The position numbers and the translations under genes were made by a program. DNA of 64,000 nt, from positions 6,944,001 to 7,008,000 of the forward strand of contig NW_024468909.1 of NCBI RefSeq assembly GCF_011745365.1, given 5' to 3'. The stretch is from Cryphonectria parasitica EP155. Taxonomy: Eukaryota > Ascomycota > Sordariomycetes > Diaporthales > Cryphonectriaceae. Shown in pieces: positions 22,990-33,925 of this stretch; the stretch's first letter is position 1, and each line of letters begins with the position of its first letter. A model generated the notes under the pieces. The model did not search any database. It was not told the origin of the DNA and worked only from the letters and a program-made list of their open reading frames with translations.

Positions 22990-24079
22990 TCAAGAAGAAG
23001 GTCCCACCAGCCAAAGGGTAAACCAGTCAATCATCGCTCTAAGGCTTTGCTCCTTGCACCACCCTACACACACGCCATCAGTCTTCTGTAATGTCTGGTC
23101 TCAAGCACCACCGCGGTGGGATGGATGAACAAGTAGATGGACAAGATAACTCACTCTGGTAGGGGTCTTCAGGGTCGCCCTTGACAGCAAAACCATGGCC
23201 CACGCCATAGAAAAGCTGAATATGATACCGCTTGTTGTCCCTCTGGAGGATACCCTGCGCCTTGTTCCTCGACTCGGCCGGGAACGCATGGTCATTCTCG
23301 GCGCACGACAACAAAAGCGGATCTGTTATGTAAAGTGAAAAAATAAGCACACGATCAGCATAGACTCCCGTCGATCTTTCTGCTCACTTCTCCGAAACAG
23401 AGGCCAGGGAAGAAGCAAAAGAAGGAAAAAGATCAAGCGTACGCTTTAAGCTTGTAAAGTGCTCCTCCTTCAGCGCCGTGGGGTGCGCAAACGCCCCCGC
23501 AGAGACGCGGTCCCCAGCCAGCACGTCGCATACGAACGGCGCGCCAAAACAATAGCCCGTGCATGCGTACTTGGTCCCCTCGCCGCCGTACTTGGTTTTG
23601 ACCGCGTCGACCCAGCCGGGGACGTTCTCGGTGGCGAAGGTGAAGTGCTTTGAGCGCCAGGCGGCGTGGTCGAATCCTTCGGGGAGGGGGTCATTCTTGG
23701 TCTTGCGGTACTTGGAGATGGGGTCCTGTAGACTGGTTAAAATGGCTTGATCTTTTTCTTCTTCTGTATATAGAAAGAAAGGGGGGGGGGGTCCTGGTTA
23801 TACGCCTCTGAAGTAGTCCATTCCCAGCGTCAGAAACCCAGCGTCGGCGAAACCGTCCATGAGCAGCTGGGCATTGTTTGACATGCCCCAGACATCTGGG
23901 AAGTACAGCACCACATGACCATTGGCCTTCTCTGGCACGGGCGTCGCGATGTAGGTTGGCGTCTCGTGCAGGGTCTCTATTTTCCCGCGGGGTGTGCCCT
24001 TGTGGATTGTGCCGAGCCAGCAGCATGGCCCGGGGGGTTGGGCCAGGTAGCCCTCATCGCCGCCTTTTGCAGCCGACAT
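22990..24079 (-). CDS. Dienelactone hydrolase family alpha/beta hydrolase
   Basis: Four exons (24079-23804, 23725-23443, 23322-23155, 23063-22990) give 266 residues. Hallmarks: VVLYFPDVWGMSNNAQLLMDGFADAGF in the first sheet; the nucleophile elbow GYCFGAP with catalytic Cys; an Asp in the CAENDHAFPAE segment; and the catalytic His in YGVGHGFAVKGD. The Cys-Asp-His triad is typical for dienelactone hydrolase rather than the Ser-type lipases. The last exon (ending WFTLWLVGPSS) uses the second of two candidate acceptors, because splicing at the first gives an immediate stop. The protein is probably cytosolic and acts on a lactone or ester; the specific substrate is not readable. Confidence 0.83.
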
Positions 24080-25554
24080 TTTCCGTCTGTTTGTTCTTTT
24101 GAGCGTGTCTTTTCTTTATGTCAAGTATTTCAAGTAGTTAAGTGTTATCAGGCGGTGATGGTGACGAGGTTGAGATGATCTTGAGTTTGATGCGGGGTTC
24201 GGTTTTCTGGCTGGGGCAGTGGATTGTGTGCCGTCATTCCGGGCTTCAAGCACGATAGGCAAGGCGTTCAACACATACTTACTGCATTTCATTATTGGGC
24301 TTGTACGATACCCAATATTCTCACTTTATCTGACCTCCTTTTATTTTCAGATTTGATTCAAGTTATAGGGGAAGCATATCAGCCTTGGTATTTCCACCGG
24401 TATTACAGTGCTGGCTCCCAGATGCCTGCACGACAATACCCTCTCTCATTGCTCGAATAGACGTGATGCACAGAAGATAAGAAGCCATTGCTGGTAAACA
24501 TCGAGTAAAGCCTCTGATTATATTAGGCCTTAAGAAGGTTATCATCTACTCGAATCACTTTGATACTCTTTGGAAGAAGAATGGCTCTTTTTCCCAGCTG
24601 GGTGTCGAGATGTAGATGGAAGGAGTTTCATCACTGCCTCTCATCTTACCAGTCTTACATAAAACACTCTCCATATGGGGCTATCTGTTGACATGGCTCC
24701 TCTCATAAGCTTATTGCCATAAACAAGTTTTGATCGCTGCAGAAGTTGTTCGGCCCATAAGTTAACAGAGGTGGCAGGAACTGCATGATCTGTTCTCTGT
24801 CCAGCTTTTTGGAGTGGATTGTATTAGAAATCATACACCTGGAAGATCTATGGCATCAAGGCATGAGATATTTTATGCGCTGGAGCATAGAACCACTAAT
24901 ATAAGCAGATGTGTGGATATTTGTCTTGTGTGTAATAGTTTTACAACCTCTCGCCTGTATGATTTGACCACTCCCCTCAGCCATCACTTATCATGTTAGA
25001 AAGCACATGAGAAGAGGGATGTTCTTCCTAACTTCCCAGGAAATTGATCATAGAGACAAGATATTCATCTTCAGAATGAATATTCTTTCTGACTCCTTTC
25101 TTCTCTTTCTTTGTTGTTGGTTGGGGGTGGTGGGTTTTTATACGAGATTCGACTTGGCTTCAAGGTTGGATCCTGGTACGATAATGTAGCGTTCCAAGGT
25201 TGGGACGCCGTTTTATCTTGGATCTGGAACACAAACCGGGTCAAGTGGGAATTGAAGCGAACAAGGACGAGAAGACGGATTTCAAGAAATAACAAGGAAA
25301 GAATCGAATTAAAAGCAGATTTAAGAGATCGTGTTCCAGCATCAATCAATCATCACCAACAAGCCCTAACCCTGTTGCTGACATGCTTTTCCACATACCG
25401 TATAAGTGGGCAGTCGCCTTCTCAAGGCAGCCAGCGCTCGCTGTTCCCAAGCAGTTTAGGCGATGACAACAACCAACAACCAACTAAGTCAACCGACCAA
25501 CCTCTCACAACAATTCACAACCGTGTGTGCCTCTCTTTCTCCCCATCTGGGGCC
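24080..25554. other. Intergenic, no supported gene
   Basis: Upstream regions of two divergent genes (dienelactone hydrolase leftward, 2EXR protein rightward). AT-rich in the middle. From 25111 the frame of the 2EXR gene is open without stops, but its translation (Gly/Arg/Thr-rich) looks like leader sequence. Confidence 0.55.
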
Positions 25555-26892
25555 ATGGCCGACCCCGAAAACGCCGGCTATCGCTTGCTCTCTTTCGAAT
25601 ACAAGCAGCCTGTCAAGGAGGCAGAGCCACTCGGACCTGTGGACATAACCGACACCACACCCAAGAGTGCGACGACTACTCCTCCACCTGCAACCAAGGA
25701 ATTGCCCTCTCTATCTTCCCTCATGGCATCTCTACAAGAGATTGACGGTTCCATCAATCACGAACAAGAGACCAAGGTCAAAGCCACTGCAGAGGAGCCC
25801 ACCGCTGCTTCTGCTGTTGTTGAGGAGGGCTCAGATGACTCGGGCGTGGCCCCCCCAGCTGTCTCCCTGCTGACAGAGTTCCACCTTTTCGGAGACCTAC
25901 CCACCGAGCTGAGGCTCAAGATATGGGACCTCACCTTCCTGCCCAGAGTTGTCGAACTGCGTCCGACGCGGCCCAACTACTCACCAAGCCACGACGATGG
26001 CCGACGCCCACAGGTAAAGTTCTCTCTCTCTCTCTCTCTCATACACATACACTCACACATATTCAACTCTTTCTCTTTCTCTTTTGCAGTCCGCGAAACC
26101 CCTTCGTGGATGTATGTATGTATGTATGCACGTATCTGTAAATGAACTCCCCTACTAACGACTACCACCAACAACCAACAGTGGCAGTCCGGTTGCTCCA
26201 ACCCAGCTGCCCTGTCCGTATGCGCCGAGGCGCGCGCCATGGCCCTGGAACACTTCCGCACCGCCTTCCCCCTAGCCTGCATCACCTCCACCCCAGCCCA
26301 GTCGCCAGACCCTCTGAACCCCTACCTGCGGTACTCCGCAGGCGGCGACACGGGCCACTACAGCTTCACCGGCCCCAGCGCAGACGGGCGGGCACGCCTC
26401 CTGCGGCGCACGCTGTATGTCTCCCCTGACGAGGACACCGTGTGTCTCCTGGGCCAGGACTCGGACTTTGCGCGCCTGTCACATGTCATGCGCTTGTTCC
26501 AGGAGGCGGACCCAAAAGGGTTGGGCATCGCGCGCCTGGGGCTGAGTGTGCGGGGCTGGGGCTACGGGGGGTCGGCGGTCATGATGAAGGGGCTGGGGCG
26601 GACGATCCTGCGGGACCTGGAGCAGCTTGTGCTGTTCATGTACGGCGAGCACAAGCCGCCGCCCGAGTGGAGGGAAAGGGGGGCTGCTTTGGGTGGTGAG
26701 CAGCTCGAGGCGTTCAGGAGGACGGGCAACTGCTGCGAGCTGGTTCCCTGCGAGGGGAGCAGCGCGTGGCTGGCGTATAAGGTCTGGTCGGGCGGCAAGG
26801 GCAGGCAGTTTTGGGACGATGACGGGAACATCTTGCGGGTGGGGAGGAATGAGATTAGGATTATGGATTTGGAGTTCAAGGATGGATGGTGA
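25555..26892 (+). CDS. 2EXR-domain protein
   Basis: Two exons (25555-26013 and 26182-26892) encode 389 residues. The 2EXR core begins EFHLFGDLPTELRLKIWDLTFLPRVVEL and continues across the splice into WQSGCSNPAALSVCAEARAMAL, followed by the strand with YVSPDEDTVCLL. These are the paired 'E.R' motifs of the family. 2EXR proteins are numerous in filamentous ascomycetes and have no known biochemical function. The first 105 residues are acidic and low in complexity. Start: the ATG at 25555 lies after the last plausible leader sequence, although the frame is open to 25111. The intron contains a TC repeat (26020-26039) and ends CCAACAG. Confidence 0.83.
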
Positions 26893-27263
26893 TGAGAATG
26901 AATGATGGCAATGCATTGTTTGGTCAATCCTATTTTGTTTAATTTCATTTGATACGTATTTATGTAGCAAAAAGCGTCAGATAGCATGATTCCACAGCGT
27001 CGCAAGCACGGTCACTTCATCCTTCAATTCGTTCGATATGTCATCTCTTTTTGGAAGATGAAAAGACTAAGAGTTTACGATTTCCACCCCCTTTCTTAGG
27101 GTTCTTGGGAACCTGTCATGATGAATACCATTGAGGAACCATGCAATGTATGTAGGCTGTAGTGCATTGGAGTTTGGTATTCTTTTTTTCTTTTCTTCTT
27201 TTTGCCCATAGTCATGGTCCCTCAGTAGACTGGCTCGTCGGTACATATCGTACATAACATCTT
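26893..27263. other. Convergent intergenic, shared 3' region of the 2EXR and mL57 genes
   Basis: The two genes face each other, so both transcript ends must fall here. No coding signal is seen. Confidence 0.55.
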
Positions 27264-28311
27264 TTAGATCGTTTTTGGTGTCATCCTTGCTAGGATCTTC
27301 TCGCGAGCAATCCTGCTTGCAACGTCACCACCATGCTGCAGCGAGACGGCCCCGACGATGGCAAACAGTGTCGTTGCAAGGACGACGTCGATACCGGATG
27401 ATTTCAGATTCTCAGGCTAAACAAGGAGGCACAGCAGGTTAGTGGAGGGGCTGAAGAAGAAGACAACCGGAGGGACCACAGCGAGGAAGAAGGGGAGGAG
27501 GAGGCTGAACGAACAATTCTAGGTTTCCACCGCATAACCTTGTCCAGCTGGGTCTTGATGCCCACTCTTGCCAGTTCATCCACAGACATGAAATCCGTCG
27601 GCCTGTTCACACTGAGCTTGTCGACGTTCCGCAGGGCAGGTGACTCGAAATGGTCCCGTCTCCAGGGGTCATCAAGGTATTTCTCCACCGTCCCCGGTCG
27701 GGTCATGATGGTATTCATGGTCTCGACAACCAATATCTGTCGACCTGTGTCAAACAAGAGAGATTCAAAGTCAGCACACGCGCAGACACACACGCATTGC
27801 CAATCAGAGCACAAACTCCCCATCCCGAACCAGCCCGCCGTCATACACGCGCAAAAGGTAGGTAGGCCTTACCAAAGAATGCCAATCTCGTGTTAAATCC
27901 TCTCCGACCGTAGTCAAAGCTCTTATGTGTGATGGCCAACCACCTCAGCTCCTCCGGGAGCATCTTGGACCCGTTCCTTCCCAGAAAGCGCTCGTAGAAG
28001 TCGTCCAGCTTGGCCGGGTCATTGTTCACGTGCCATATCGCTCTGCGCGGGTCCCTGATCGGATTGAGGGAGAAGCCGTGTCGGCCCTTCAGCCTCTCTG
28101 GTGTGTAGGACCATCTCGGTCTCGCTTCCTGCAGGTCTGCTTCGGATACTGGCTCGTTGAGAGGATCATCTCGCTCTCGTAGCGCGGTGGGTGCGCGGGC
28201 GAGGTCGTGGCTCGCCCGACATGCTGGTCGTTGATTCACTGCCGAGACGCGCAGTGGTCGGAGGCATTGCCTGGTTGTTGACCAGGCTGATCGTGAAGGA
28301 TTGAGCGCCAT
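27264..28311 (-). CDS. mrpl15: Mitochondrial large-subunit ribosomal protein mL57 (yeast MRPL15), RNase III-like
   Basis: Three exons (28311-27873, 27744-27515, 27416-27264) encode 273 residues. The N-terminus is Arg/Ser-rich, as expected for a mitochondrial presequence. The RNase III-like core has ELRWLAITHKSFDYGRRGFN and RLAFFGRQILVVE. In active RNase III the latter reads RLEFLGD; here Glu becomes Ala and Asp becomes Arg, so catalysis is lost, as in the structural homologue of the mitoribosome. The C-terminus has LKSSGIDVVLATTLFAIVGAV and ends MTPKTI. The last intron needs a GTTCGT donor, a weak match to consensus, but both flanking exons are in phase and the acceptor TTTAG is good. The gene is divergent from rtt109. 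Confidence 0.85.
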
Positions 28312-28930
28312 GAAGACTGTGGGCTGGTGCAGGAGAGAGGTGGGCGCATCCTCTCCTGGTCGGCGTTGGGGGGGGGGAAGGGGAGGAGGAGAAAATGGAA
28401 AGCAGAAGCAGTGACATCTTGAGACGAAACTGCTCGACGATTGGGATGCGCCACAAGTAACTTTTTCAGGTGGGTCCCTCACCAGCCTTGGTTAGCTCCA
28501 AGAACAGGGGTGGTGACCACTCGCTGTGGAGGCAGCAGATAGCGCCCTGGAGGAAGCACTGAGCACTGAAAGAGAACCACTAGACCATTGGACCACTAGA
28601 AGCACGGACCAATCAGCCCTGCAGGCCTGGCACATAGCGGGACCCACAACAGCCACAGCAGGCCTGCAAGCCTCTTTCTCACATCTCTTGTCGCGATGTG
28701 ACGCGCCTGCAACCTAGCCGTCTCACTGCTACCGCGTCGCAGACTGTCAATCAAATCCTCCTGGCATTTCCCCTCAACAAAAAGACCAATCCAATTCTTG
28801 ATGGATTTCAGTCTATTGCTAATATTACAGCCACCATGATGCACTCATAGCATCCTATTTTTTGGGCTTCATATCACGAATTCTCTTTATTGTCTTGCGT
28901 CTTGGTTGCTTTCTTGTTCTTGGTGTCCCA
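28312..28930. promoter_or_regulatory. Divergent intergenic region between mrpl15 and rtt109
   Basis: Both start codons point outward, so both promoters lie within 619 bp. A short TAG-ACCATTGGACCACTAG inverted repeat lies near 28581-28600. No gene is visible. Confidence 0.45.
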
Positions 28931-30958
28931 ATGATGGCTTCTTCTGGGACCTTTCCTGGCTCAACGCCCACCAAGCAGCAATGCAGTGTGGCCCTTCTCG
29001 ACAAGCTTGCAGGTGTGCTCCCAAAAGGTTACAAGTTCACTGTTCATCACCTCTCGACCCCTCCTACCAAGACCGACGCTCTCTGCTCAGCACCACCGGG
29101 CGCTCGTCCTGACCGAACGTATCGCGAGTCGCACTTTTTGGCCGTCAGCATCGATGCCTCAGCGAAGCCCCGAGACCGATCCATGCCCTCGAGTCTGCCC
29201 TCCTCACCTCTGACTCCTAGCTCGCCGAGCGACAACAACCCCAGACAGGTTCTCGTGCTTGCTCTCGAGGTCTTTATCTTCACTACAGCCTGGTCCAGCA
29301 CCTTCTTTGTCTCCAAGGCTGACTCCACCGGCTACCTACACCTTCTCGATCTGCCCAAGGGGACGCCCTCTCCGATTCGCGAAGTGAGCTCTGCTTTCAT
29401 ATCATGCCTTGTCGAGGAGCGTCGGCGCAACAATGCCCAGACTGTCGTCAGTCTATTTGCTCGAGCCCAGAATCAGTACTTATTTCCTGGAAGCGTGGAC
29501 AACAAAGGGAAGCACGTCCTGGACGACCGGGGACTTGTGAGATGGTGGTGTCGCGTGCTGGATTCAGTGATGGAGGGGCAGGGTACGCATGAGGACGCCC
29601 TCTTTCGCCCCTCCCGTAGTAAGAAGGGCAGCTGGGAAGAGAAGAAGGCCTACCTCGTCGTCCCTGGGCTGGACAACTACGAGTCGCGTGCCTTCCTACC
29701 GCGAACACCGAGCGCCGCCTCCAATTGGTCTCTCTGCCACCCTCTCGAGCGCATATCACATTTTGCCAGGGAGTACGACTGGGTGCCCCCTAGATGTCTG
29801 GTTCCCAAGTTCCCCGATGATCCCAAAGCGCGATACTGCGATGAGCTGGACCTCGAGGCCTCCAAGTCGGCGCAATATGAGGACAAGGGCCTGTGGCGGA
29901 GTGTGACGACCATGGATCGGTTCTGGGAGATGATGGCGTTCCGGCAAGAGTGTTCAGGCGGACACATGACTGGTTTTCTCTGGCTTGTACTCGAGCCGAG
30001 CGGCTGGGGCGAGGCGAACGGAGTCGCCTCTGCTGCCGAGTCCCTGCTCACGCCGAGAACCTCGTTTGATGGCTCGGTCCAGCTTCCGGTGACACCACCC
30101 AGGAGACGGGAAGGGATTGCAGCTACGACACCTAAATCGAGCCCGTTGAAGATGGAAGCTACGCCAAAGTCAGGGCAACAGAGCCTATCCAAAGGTGGCT
30201 CGTCTGCAAAGCCATCCAAGAAGACCTCCCTCAGGGGGCCAATCCGGTCTCGTCTGCCGCGCATCAAGAAGCATGCGCGCAACTATGTCCCAAACATACC
30301 AGAGTCGACAACTTACTACTACTGGCCGCCAGAAGGAAGAGGCACGCGCATTGTCGCTGAAGCCGATTACAAGCGATCAGTCGATCTGCTCACAAAGCTG
30401 GATTTCGAGACTCTTGAGCTGGCAGTTGCGAGCTCCAGGAGGTGGACCAGCGAGGTCGGTGGCGGTCAAAAGTGGGCGCTGGACGTCGTAGGCCAACGGC
30501 CGCTTCCTCCCGCGGCCAACGCACCAAGTGGAACCGTGCATGATATGGCCGGTCTTGTGCGTAGAAAGCCCAAGGCCCACGACACACGCAGCGCGGTCGA
30601 GACCGTCCATGCTGAAGTTGGAGCTGGTGGAGGCGCTTCGGGGTCGTCCCCTGGATCGGCGGCTGTCACCTTGCTCACTGCTAGGAAGAAGTCAGAAAAC
30701 AGCGTGGACAGTTCTGCACTGGGCCTAACTACTCCTCCTACTCGGAGAACCAGTGCGGCTGCAGACTCGGATACCTCAGCAGTCAGTGTTCTTGTGCCAC
30801 GCAAGAAACGCAAGGAGTCCCTCCCTGACGAGCCTGCGCTGGCTACTCCTGCTGCTGTTGCTGGCGACGCAACGAACACAGAAGTCTCGCGCAGTGAGAC
30901 ACCAGCTGTGAACATATTGGGTAGTGGGTTGGTGCGCAAGAAACCCAAGCTTGCATGA
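28931..30958 (+). CDS. rtt109: Histone H3-K56 acetyltransferase Rtt109
   Basis: An intronless frame encodes 675 residues from the ATG at 28931; the upstream extension begins with a non-ATG codon. The family core is recognisable: LALEVFIFTTAWSSTFFVSKADSTGY (about residues 110-137), then ISCLVEERR, FLPRTPSAASNW and the segment around FPDDPKARYCDEL, then WEMMAFRQEC...TGFLWLV. Rtt109 acetylates H3 Lys56 (and Lys9/27) together with the chaperones Asf1 and Vps75, supporting nucleosome assembly and genome stability. It is confined to fungi among close homologues. The C-terminal third is basic and disordered, with a four-fold repeat of the pattern 'R-K-K/P-K' (VRRKPKAH, ARKKSE, PRKKRKE, VRKKPKLA) that could serve as nuclear-localisation or chaperone-binding elements. 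Confidence 0.9.
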   Translation: MMASSGTFPGSTPTKQQCSVALLDKLAGVLPKGYKFTVHHLSTPPTKTDALCSAPPGARPDRTYRESHFLAVSIDASAKPRDRSMPSSLPSSPLTPSSPSDNNPRQVLVLALEVFIFTTAWSSTFFVSKADSTGYLHLLDLPKGTPSPIREVSSAFISCLVEERRRNNAQTVVSLFARAQNQYLFPGSVDNKGKHVLDDRGLVRWWCRVLDSVMEGQGTHEDALFRPSRSKKGSWEEKKAYLVVPGLDNYESRAFLPRTPSAASNWSLCHPLERISHFAREYDWVPPRCLVPKFPDDPKARYCDELDLEASKSAQYEDKGLWRSVTTMDRFWEMMAFRQECSGGHMTGFLWLVLEPSGWGEANGVASAAESLLTPRTSFDGSVQLPVTPPRRREGIAATTPKSSPLKMEATPKSGQQSLSKGGSSAKPSKKTSLRGPIRSRLPRIKKHARNYVPNIPESTTYYYWPPEGRGTRIVAEADYKRSVDLLTKLDFETLELAVASSRRWTSEVGGGQKWALDVVGQRPLPPAANAPSGTVHDMAGLVRRKPKAHDTRSAVETVHAEVGAGGGASGSSPGSAAVTLLTARKKSENSVDSSALGLTTPPTRRTSAAADSDTSAVSVLVPRKKRKESLPDEPALATPAAVAGDATNTEVSRSETPAVNILGSGLVRKKPKLA

Positions 30959-31270
30959 ATATGTGATCGTCTGCATAGGCGTCACGTACCTTTTGATGGA
31001 AACTGGATTGAGGAAAGGGGTTTTGGATTTCCTTACTAGACCAGTAGAGATACCCAACATTAAACTGGTAGTCATAAGTAAGGGGAGTTGCTACAATAAT
31101 TGGCGCTGGTTCGTACTCAAAAGAAGAGAACAATGCTTTGTCCTGGAAGAGGCTCATTGAATCTCATTTGCTAATGGCCCTTGTTCTGTCTTGTGTTACT
31201 TTCCAACCTCTCTATATGGGGTATCTTGAGCCGCGATAAACATAACTAGAGATGGACCGGAATCTCGCCC
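30959..31270. other. Convergent intergenic between rtt109 and the SET-domain gene
   Basis: Shared 3' region of two genes facing each other. No coding signal is seen. Confidence 0.55.
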
Positions 31271-32937
31271 TTATATCCTCCTCCGCTTGGCGCTCCGTCC
31301 ATCGCCATCCCTCGCCGCCGCAGCAAGCTCGGCCAACCTAGCCCTCACCGCATTCTGCACCTCTTTCAGCAGCACCTTCTCGCCTATCCTGACATCCAGA
31401 GCCATCATCTTACGGTCCAGGGACCCTCCTGCCGCCATGCCGCTCTCCTCCCTCTTCCTGCTCTTTTCCTCCTCGTAGAGCGCCACGTCCTGCTCCAGCG
31501 TGGTGCCGTACTGCCGCGCCCTCTCGTCCAGCGCGGCCGCGAGGGCCGAGTAGATGGCTTTATCCCTCGCGACCTTGTCAGGCACGGCGGCGGGCCTGAC
31601 CTTCTTGACAACCTTCATGACCTCCTTCATCTGCCCGAGCAGGTCCTCGGGCACGGCGGCCGTGGTCGTGACCTCGGCAACGCGGCCCTCGGCGTCCGGG
31701 TCCGCGGCGCCGCGCTCGAGCACGAAGGCGTCTTCCTCGACCAGCAGCGCCTCGTCGTCGCCCAGCTGGGCCAGGACGCCGTCCCAGTCGTCGTCGCTGG
31801 CGAGCGCAAAGCCCAGCTGGGCGCGCAGGGCGGCGAGCACGCGGTCCCAGGCGAGGTCGACCAGGTCCCAGCGGCGGTGGGCGGCTGTCACGTAGCCGTA
31901 CCGCCGCAGCAGCTCGCCGTTGCTGAGGGGGCCGTAGTAGTTGAGGATCTCCTCGCCGCGGCGGATGGGCCGCAGGGCGGTGGCGGCCAGGGCGTCGTCG
32001 CCGTGCTCGATGTGGGCGTTGAAGGAGGCGTCGGCGTTGAGGATGTCGGCCATGGGGACCATGCCTAGCAGGGTGCGTCCCTCGCGGTCCTCGACCCAGC
32101 CGTCGTCCTCCTCCGCTGCTGCTGCTGCTGCTGCTTCGTCATCGTTCCCGTGTTCGTTTTCGTTTTCGTCATCGTCCTTTTCCAGGTCGAAGGCGTACGC
32201 CATGATTACGCTGCCCATCCTGAACCCGAGCTGCACCAGGTCGTCGTCGCTCAGAAGCCTCTGCTCCGGCCCAGGTGGGAAGAAGACGTCCTCGTGCGCG
32301 CGGATGACGGGCAGGATTTTGGTCCGGATCATGTCCTCTGCCTCCTCGCGCCCTACTTTGGCTGCCACGGGGCTCGCCTGCAGGGCCGCCAGCTCGTCGG
32401 CCGACCAGAACATGGGGGTGCTGAAGGCGGAGGGGCCTGCGGGGAGGACGTCTAGGTAGGGTTTCCAGGTGGAGTTGGGGCCCTGCAGGTGCTCGTGGAT
32501 CAGGATCAGGATGAGGGTCGTCCACGAGTCTTGCTGGTGGGCGCCATCGTCATCAGAAGAGGAGTCAGAGTCGTCATCCATGTCGTGGTCCTCATCGTCC
32601 TTGGCATGGGCCTGCGTCGTTGGGTCGAATACCTCTGGTAGCCTCTTGACCAATGAGGACGTCTCCCTGCTGATGATGGATGCGCGGGGGATTGTGAAGA
32701 GGGTCGTATCTGCGGGAATGTCTGCAGTCGCGACTGTTTGTAGGTGAACCTGGTCAGCTAGATGCGAACAAGAAGTCTCCGTTTTGTACTACAAGTTTGC
32801 CACTTACTTATGCCTCGACCTGCGCCCCTGCTCCTCAGGTCCTGAATTTCGATGTCATCGTGGAAAGTCGTGCCTGGCTGGCTCTTGAACCAAGCCAGAA
32901 AATTGACAGTCTGCTTTTCAAATAATGGGTCTGTCAT
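31271..32937 (-). CDS. SET-domain protein lysine methyltransferase, Rkm4/SETD6-type
   Basis: Two exons (32937-32808 and 32733-31271) give 530 residues. The N-terminal SET part reads FLAWFKSQPGTTFHD, then GAGRGIIATADIPADTTLFTIPR. A large insertion precedes the catalytic half, where GMVPMADILNADASFNAHI and EEILNYYGPLSNGELLRRYGYV supply the AdoMet- and substrate-binding NHS-like and YYG motifs. A Rubisco-LSMT-type substrate-binding domain follows to the C-terminus. Yeast Rkm4 monomethylates ribosomal protein Rpl42; SETD6 methylates RelA. Substrate here is inferred only from family. Two acidic stretches (about residues 85-105 and 240-255) are low in complexity, the second with eight Ala. Confidence 0.86.
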
Positions 32938-33925
32938 CTTCGAAATGGAGAGTGAGAGGCCCTAGCCTGTTCTGTGATTCCCGATAATATTGGCACTCTT
33001 GTGGATTGGGAAGAGGGAAGGAATCATGACCTCTCAAGGCGGTGATGGTTTTTGAGTGTGGCGATGAGTGAGTGACTTTGGGGGATTGGGTGAGCCAACA
33101 GGGTTCGGCCGTTTGAGAGTTTTTGATGTTGGCCCGTGCATCTCCCCCAACAACAGGGGTTTTCGTTCCCATTGAGTGACGAATGTTGATCATGATTGAT
33201 TCTTTTTCACGATCTTGTCAACAATTTTTTCTTTCTTTTTCGCCTTTTCTCTGCTATATCATTCCATTGCGAATGATTTTAATAATATATAGTTCAGTTA
33301 ATTTGAATCTGATGTGCTGCATTGCAAGAATGTACTGACACCTCCCTCACCTTACCCCCCAAAAAACAGCCTTTCTGAGTGAAGGGTGAGAGGGAAGAAG
33401 TGAAAGAGGAACACGAAAAGACAGAAAAGAAAAAGAGAGAGAGAGAGAGAGAGAAATAGAAGCTTTCCAGAATGCCGGGCTCAGGGAGTGACAGTTTGGA
33501 ACAAGTAAAATGTGCCATGACCCGTTGTGCCAGTCATACGATGCGTATTTGGTCATCCAACGCTAACAGGGCGGCGTCCACTGCCTTATCTACGTCTGAC
33601 CAAGAGGGCTATTCTGTGGTAATCGGATAGGCTTCAATCCTCGCATTGCACAGGTACGGCATTCAGTATGATTTCAGCCACTCTCTGTGGTCCCTCATAT
33701 CGAAAATATGTGTATTGAGTTTTGTGACCTAGAGCATGGTATGATTAACTCGGAGACGATCTTCAACACGTAGAACCTGTCCCTTATTCATTCTTAGAAC
33801 GCCCAAAAGGAGGCTCTGGCATCATTCCCTTCCATATCCATGACGAATCCTCTCCAGTGTGTGGTATCTAACCTTCTTTCCCTTAAGGACGTCTGGCTGG
33901 TGATGAATCTCATCACTCATCCTTT
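32938..33925. other. Intergenic, no supported gene
   Basis: Promoter side of the SET gene and 3' flank of the 265-aa gene. A GA repeat lies at about 33436-33455. No convincing frame. Confidence 0.55.

Noticed and set aside
12543..24079. A secondary-metabolite gene cluster
   Set aside because: No polyketide synthase, NRPS, terpene cyclase or cluster regulator is present; permease, hydrolases and membrane protein are not enough.
25111..25554. In-frame extension of the 2EXR protein by 148 codons
   Set aside because: No ATG-context or conserved sequence; composition looks like leader. Kept as an alternative only.
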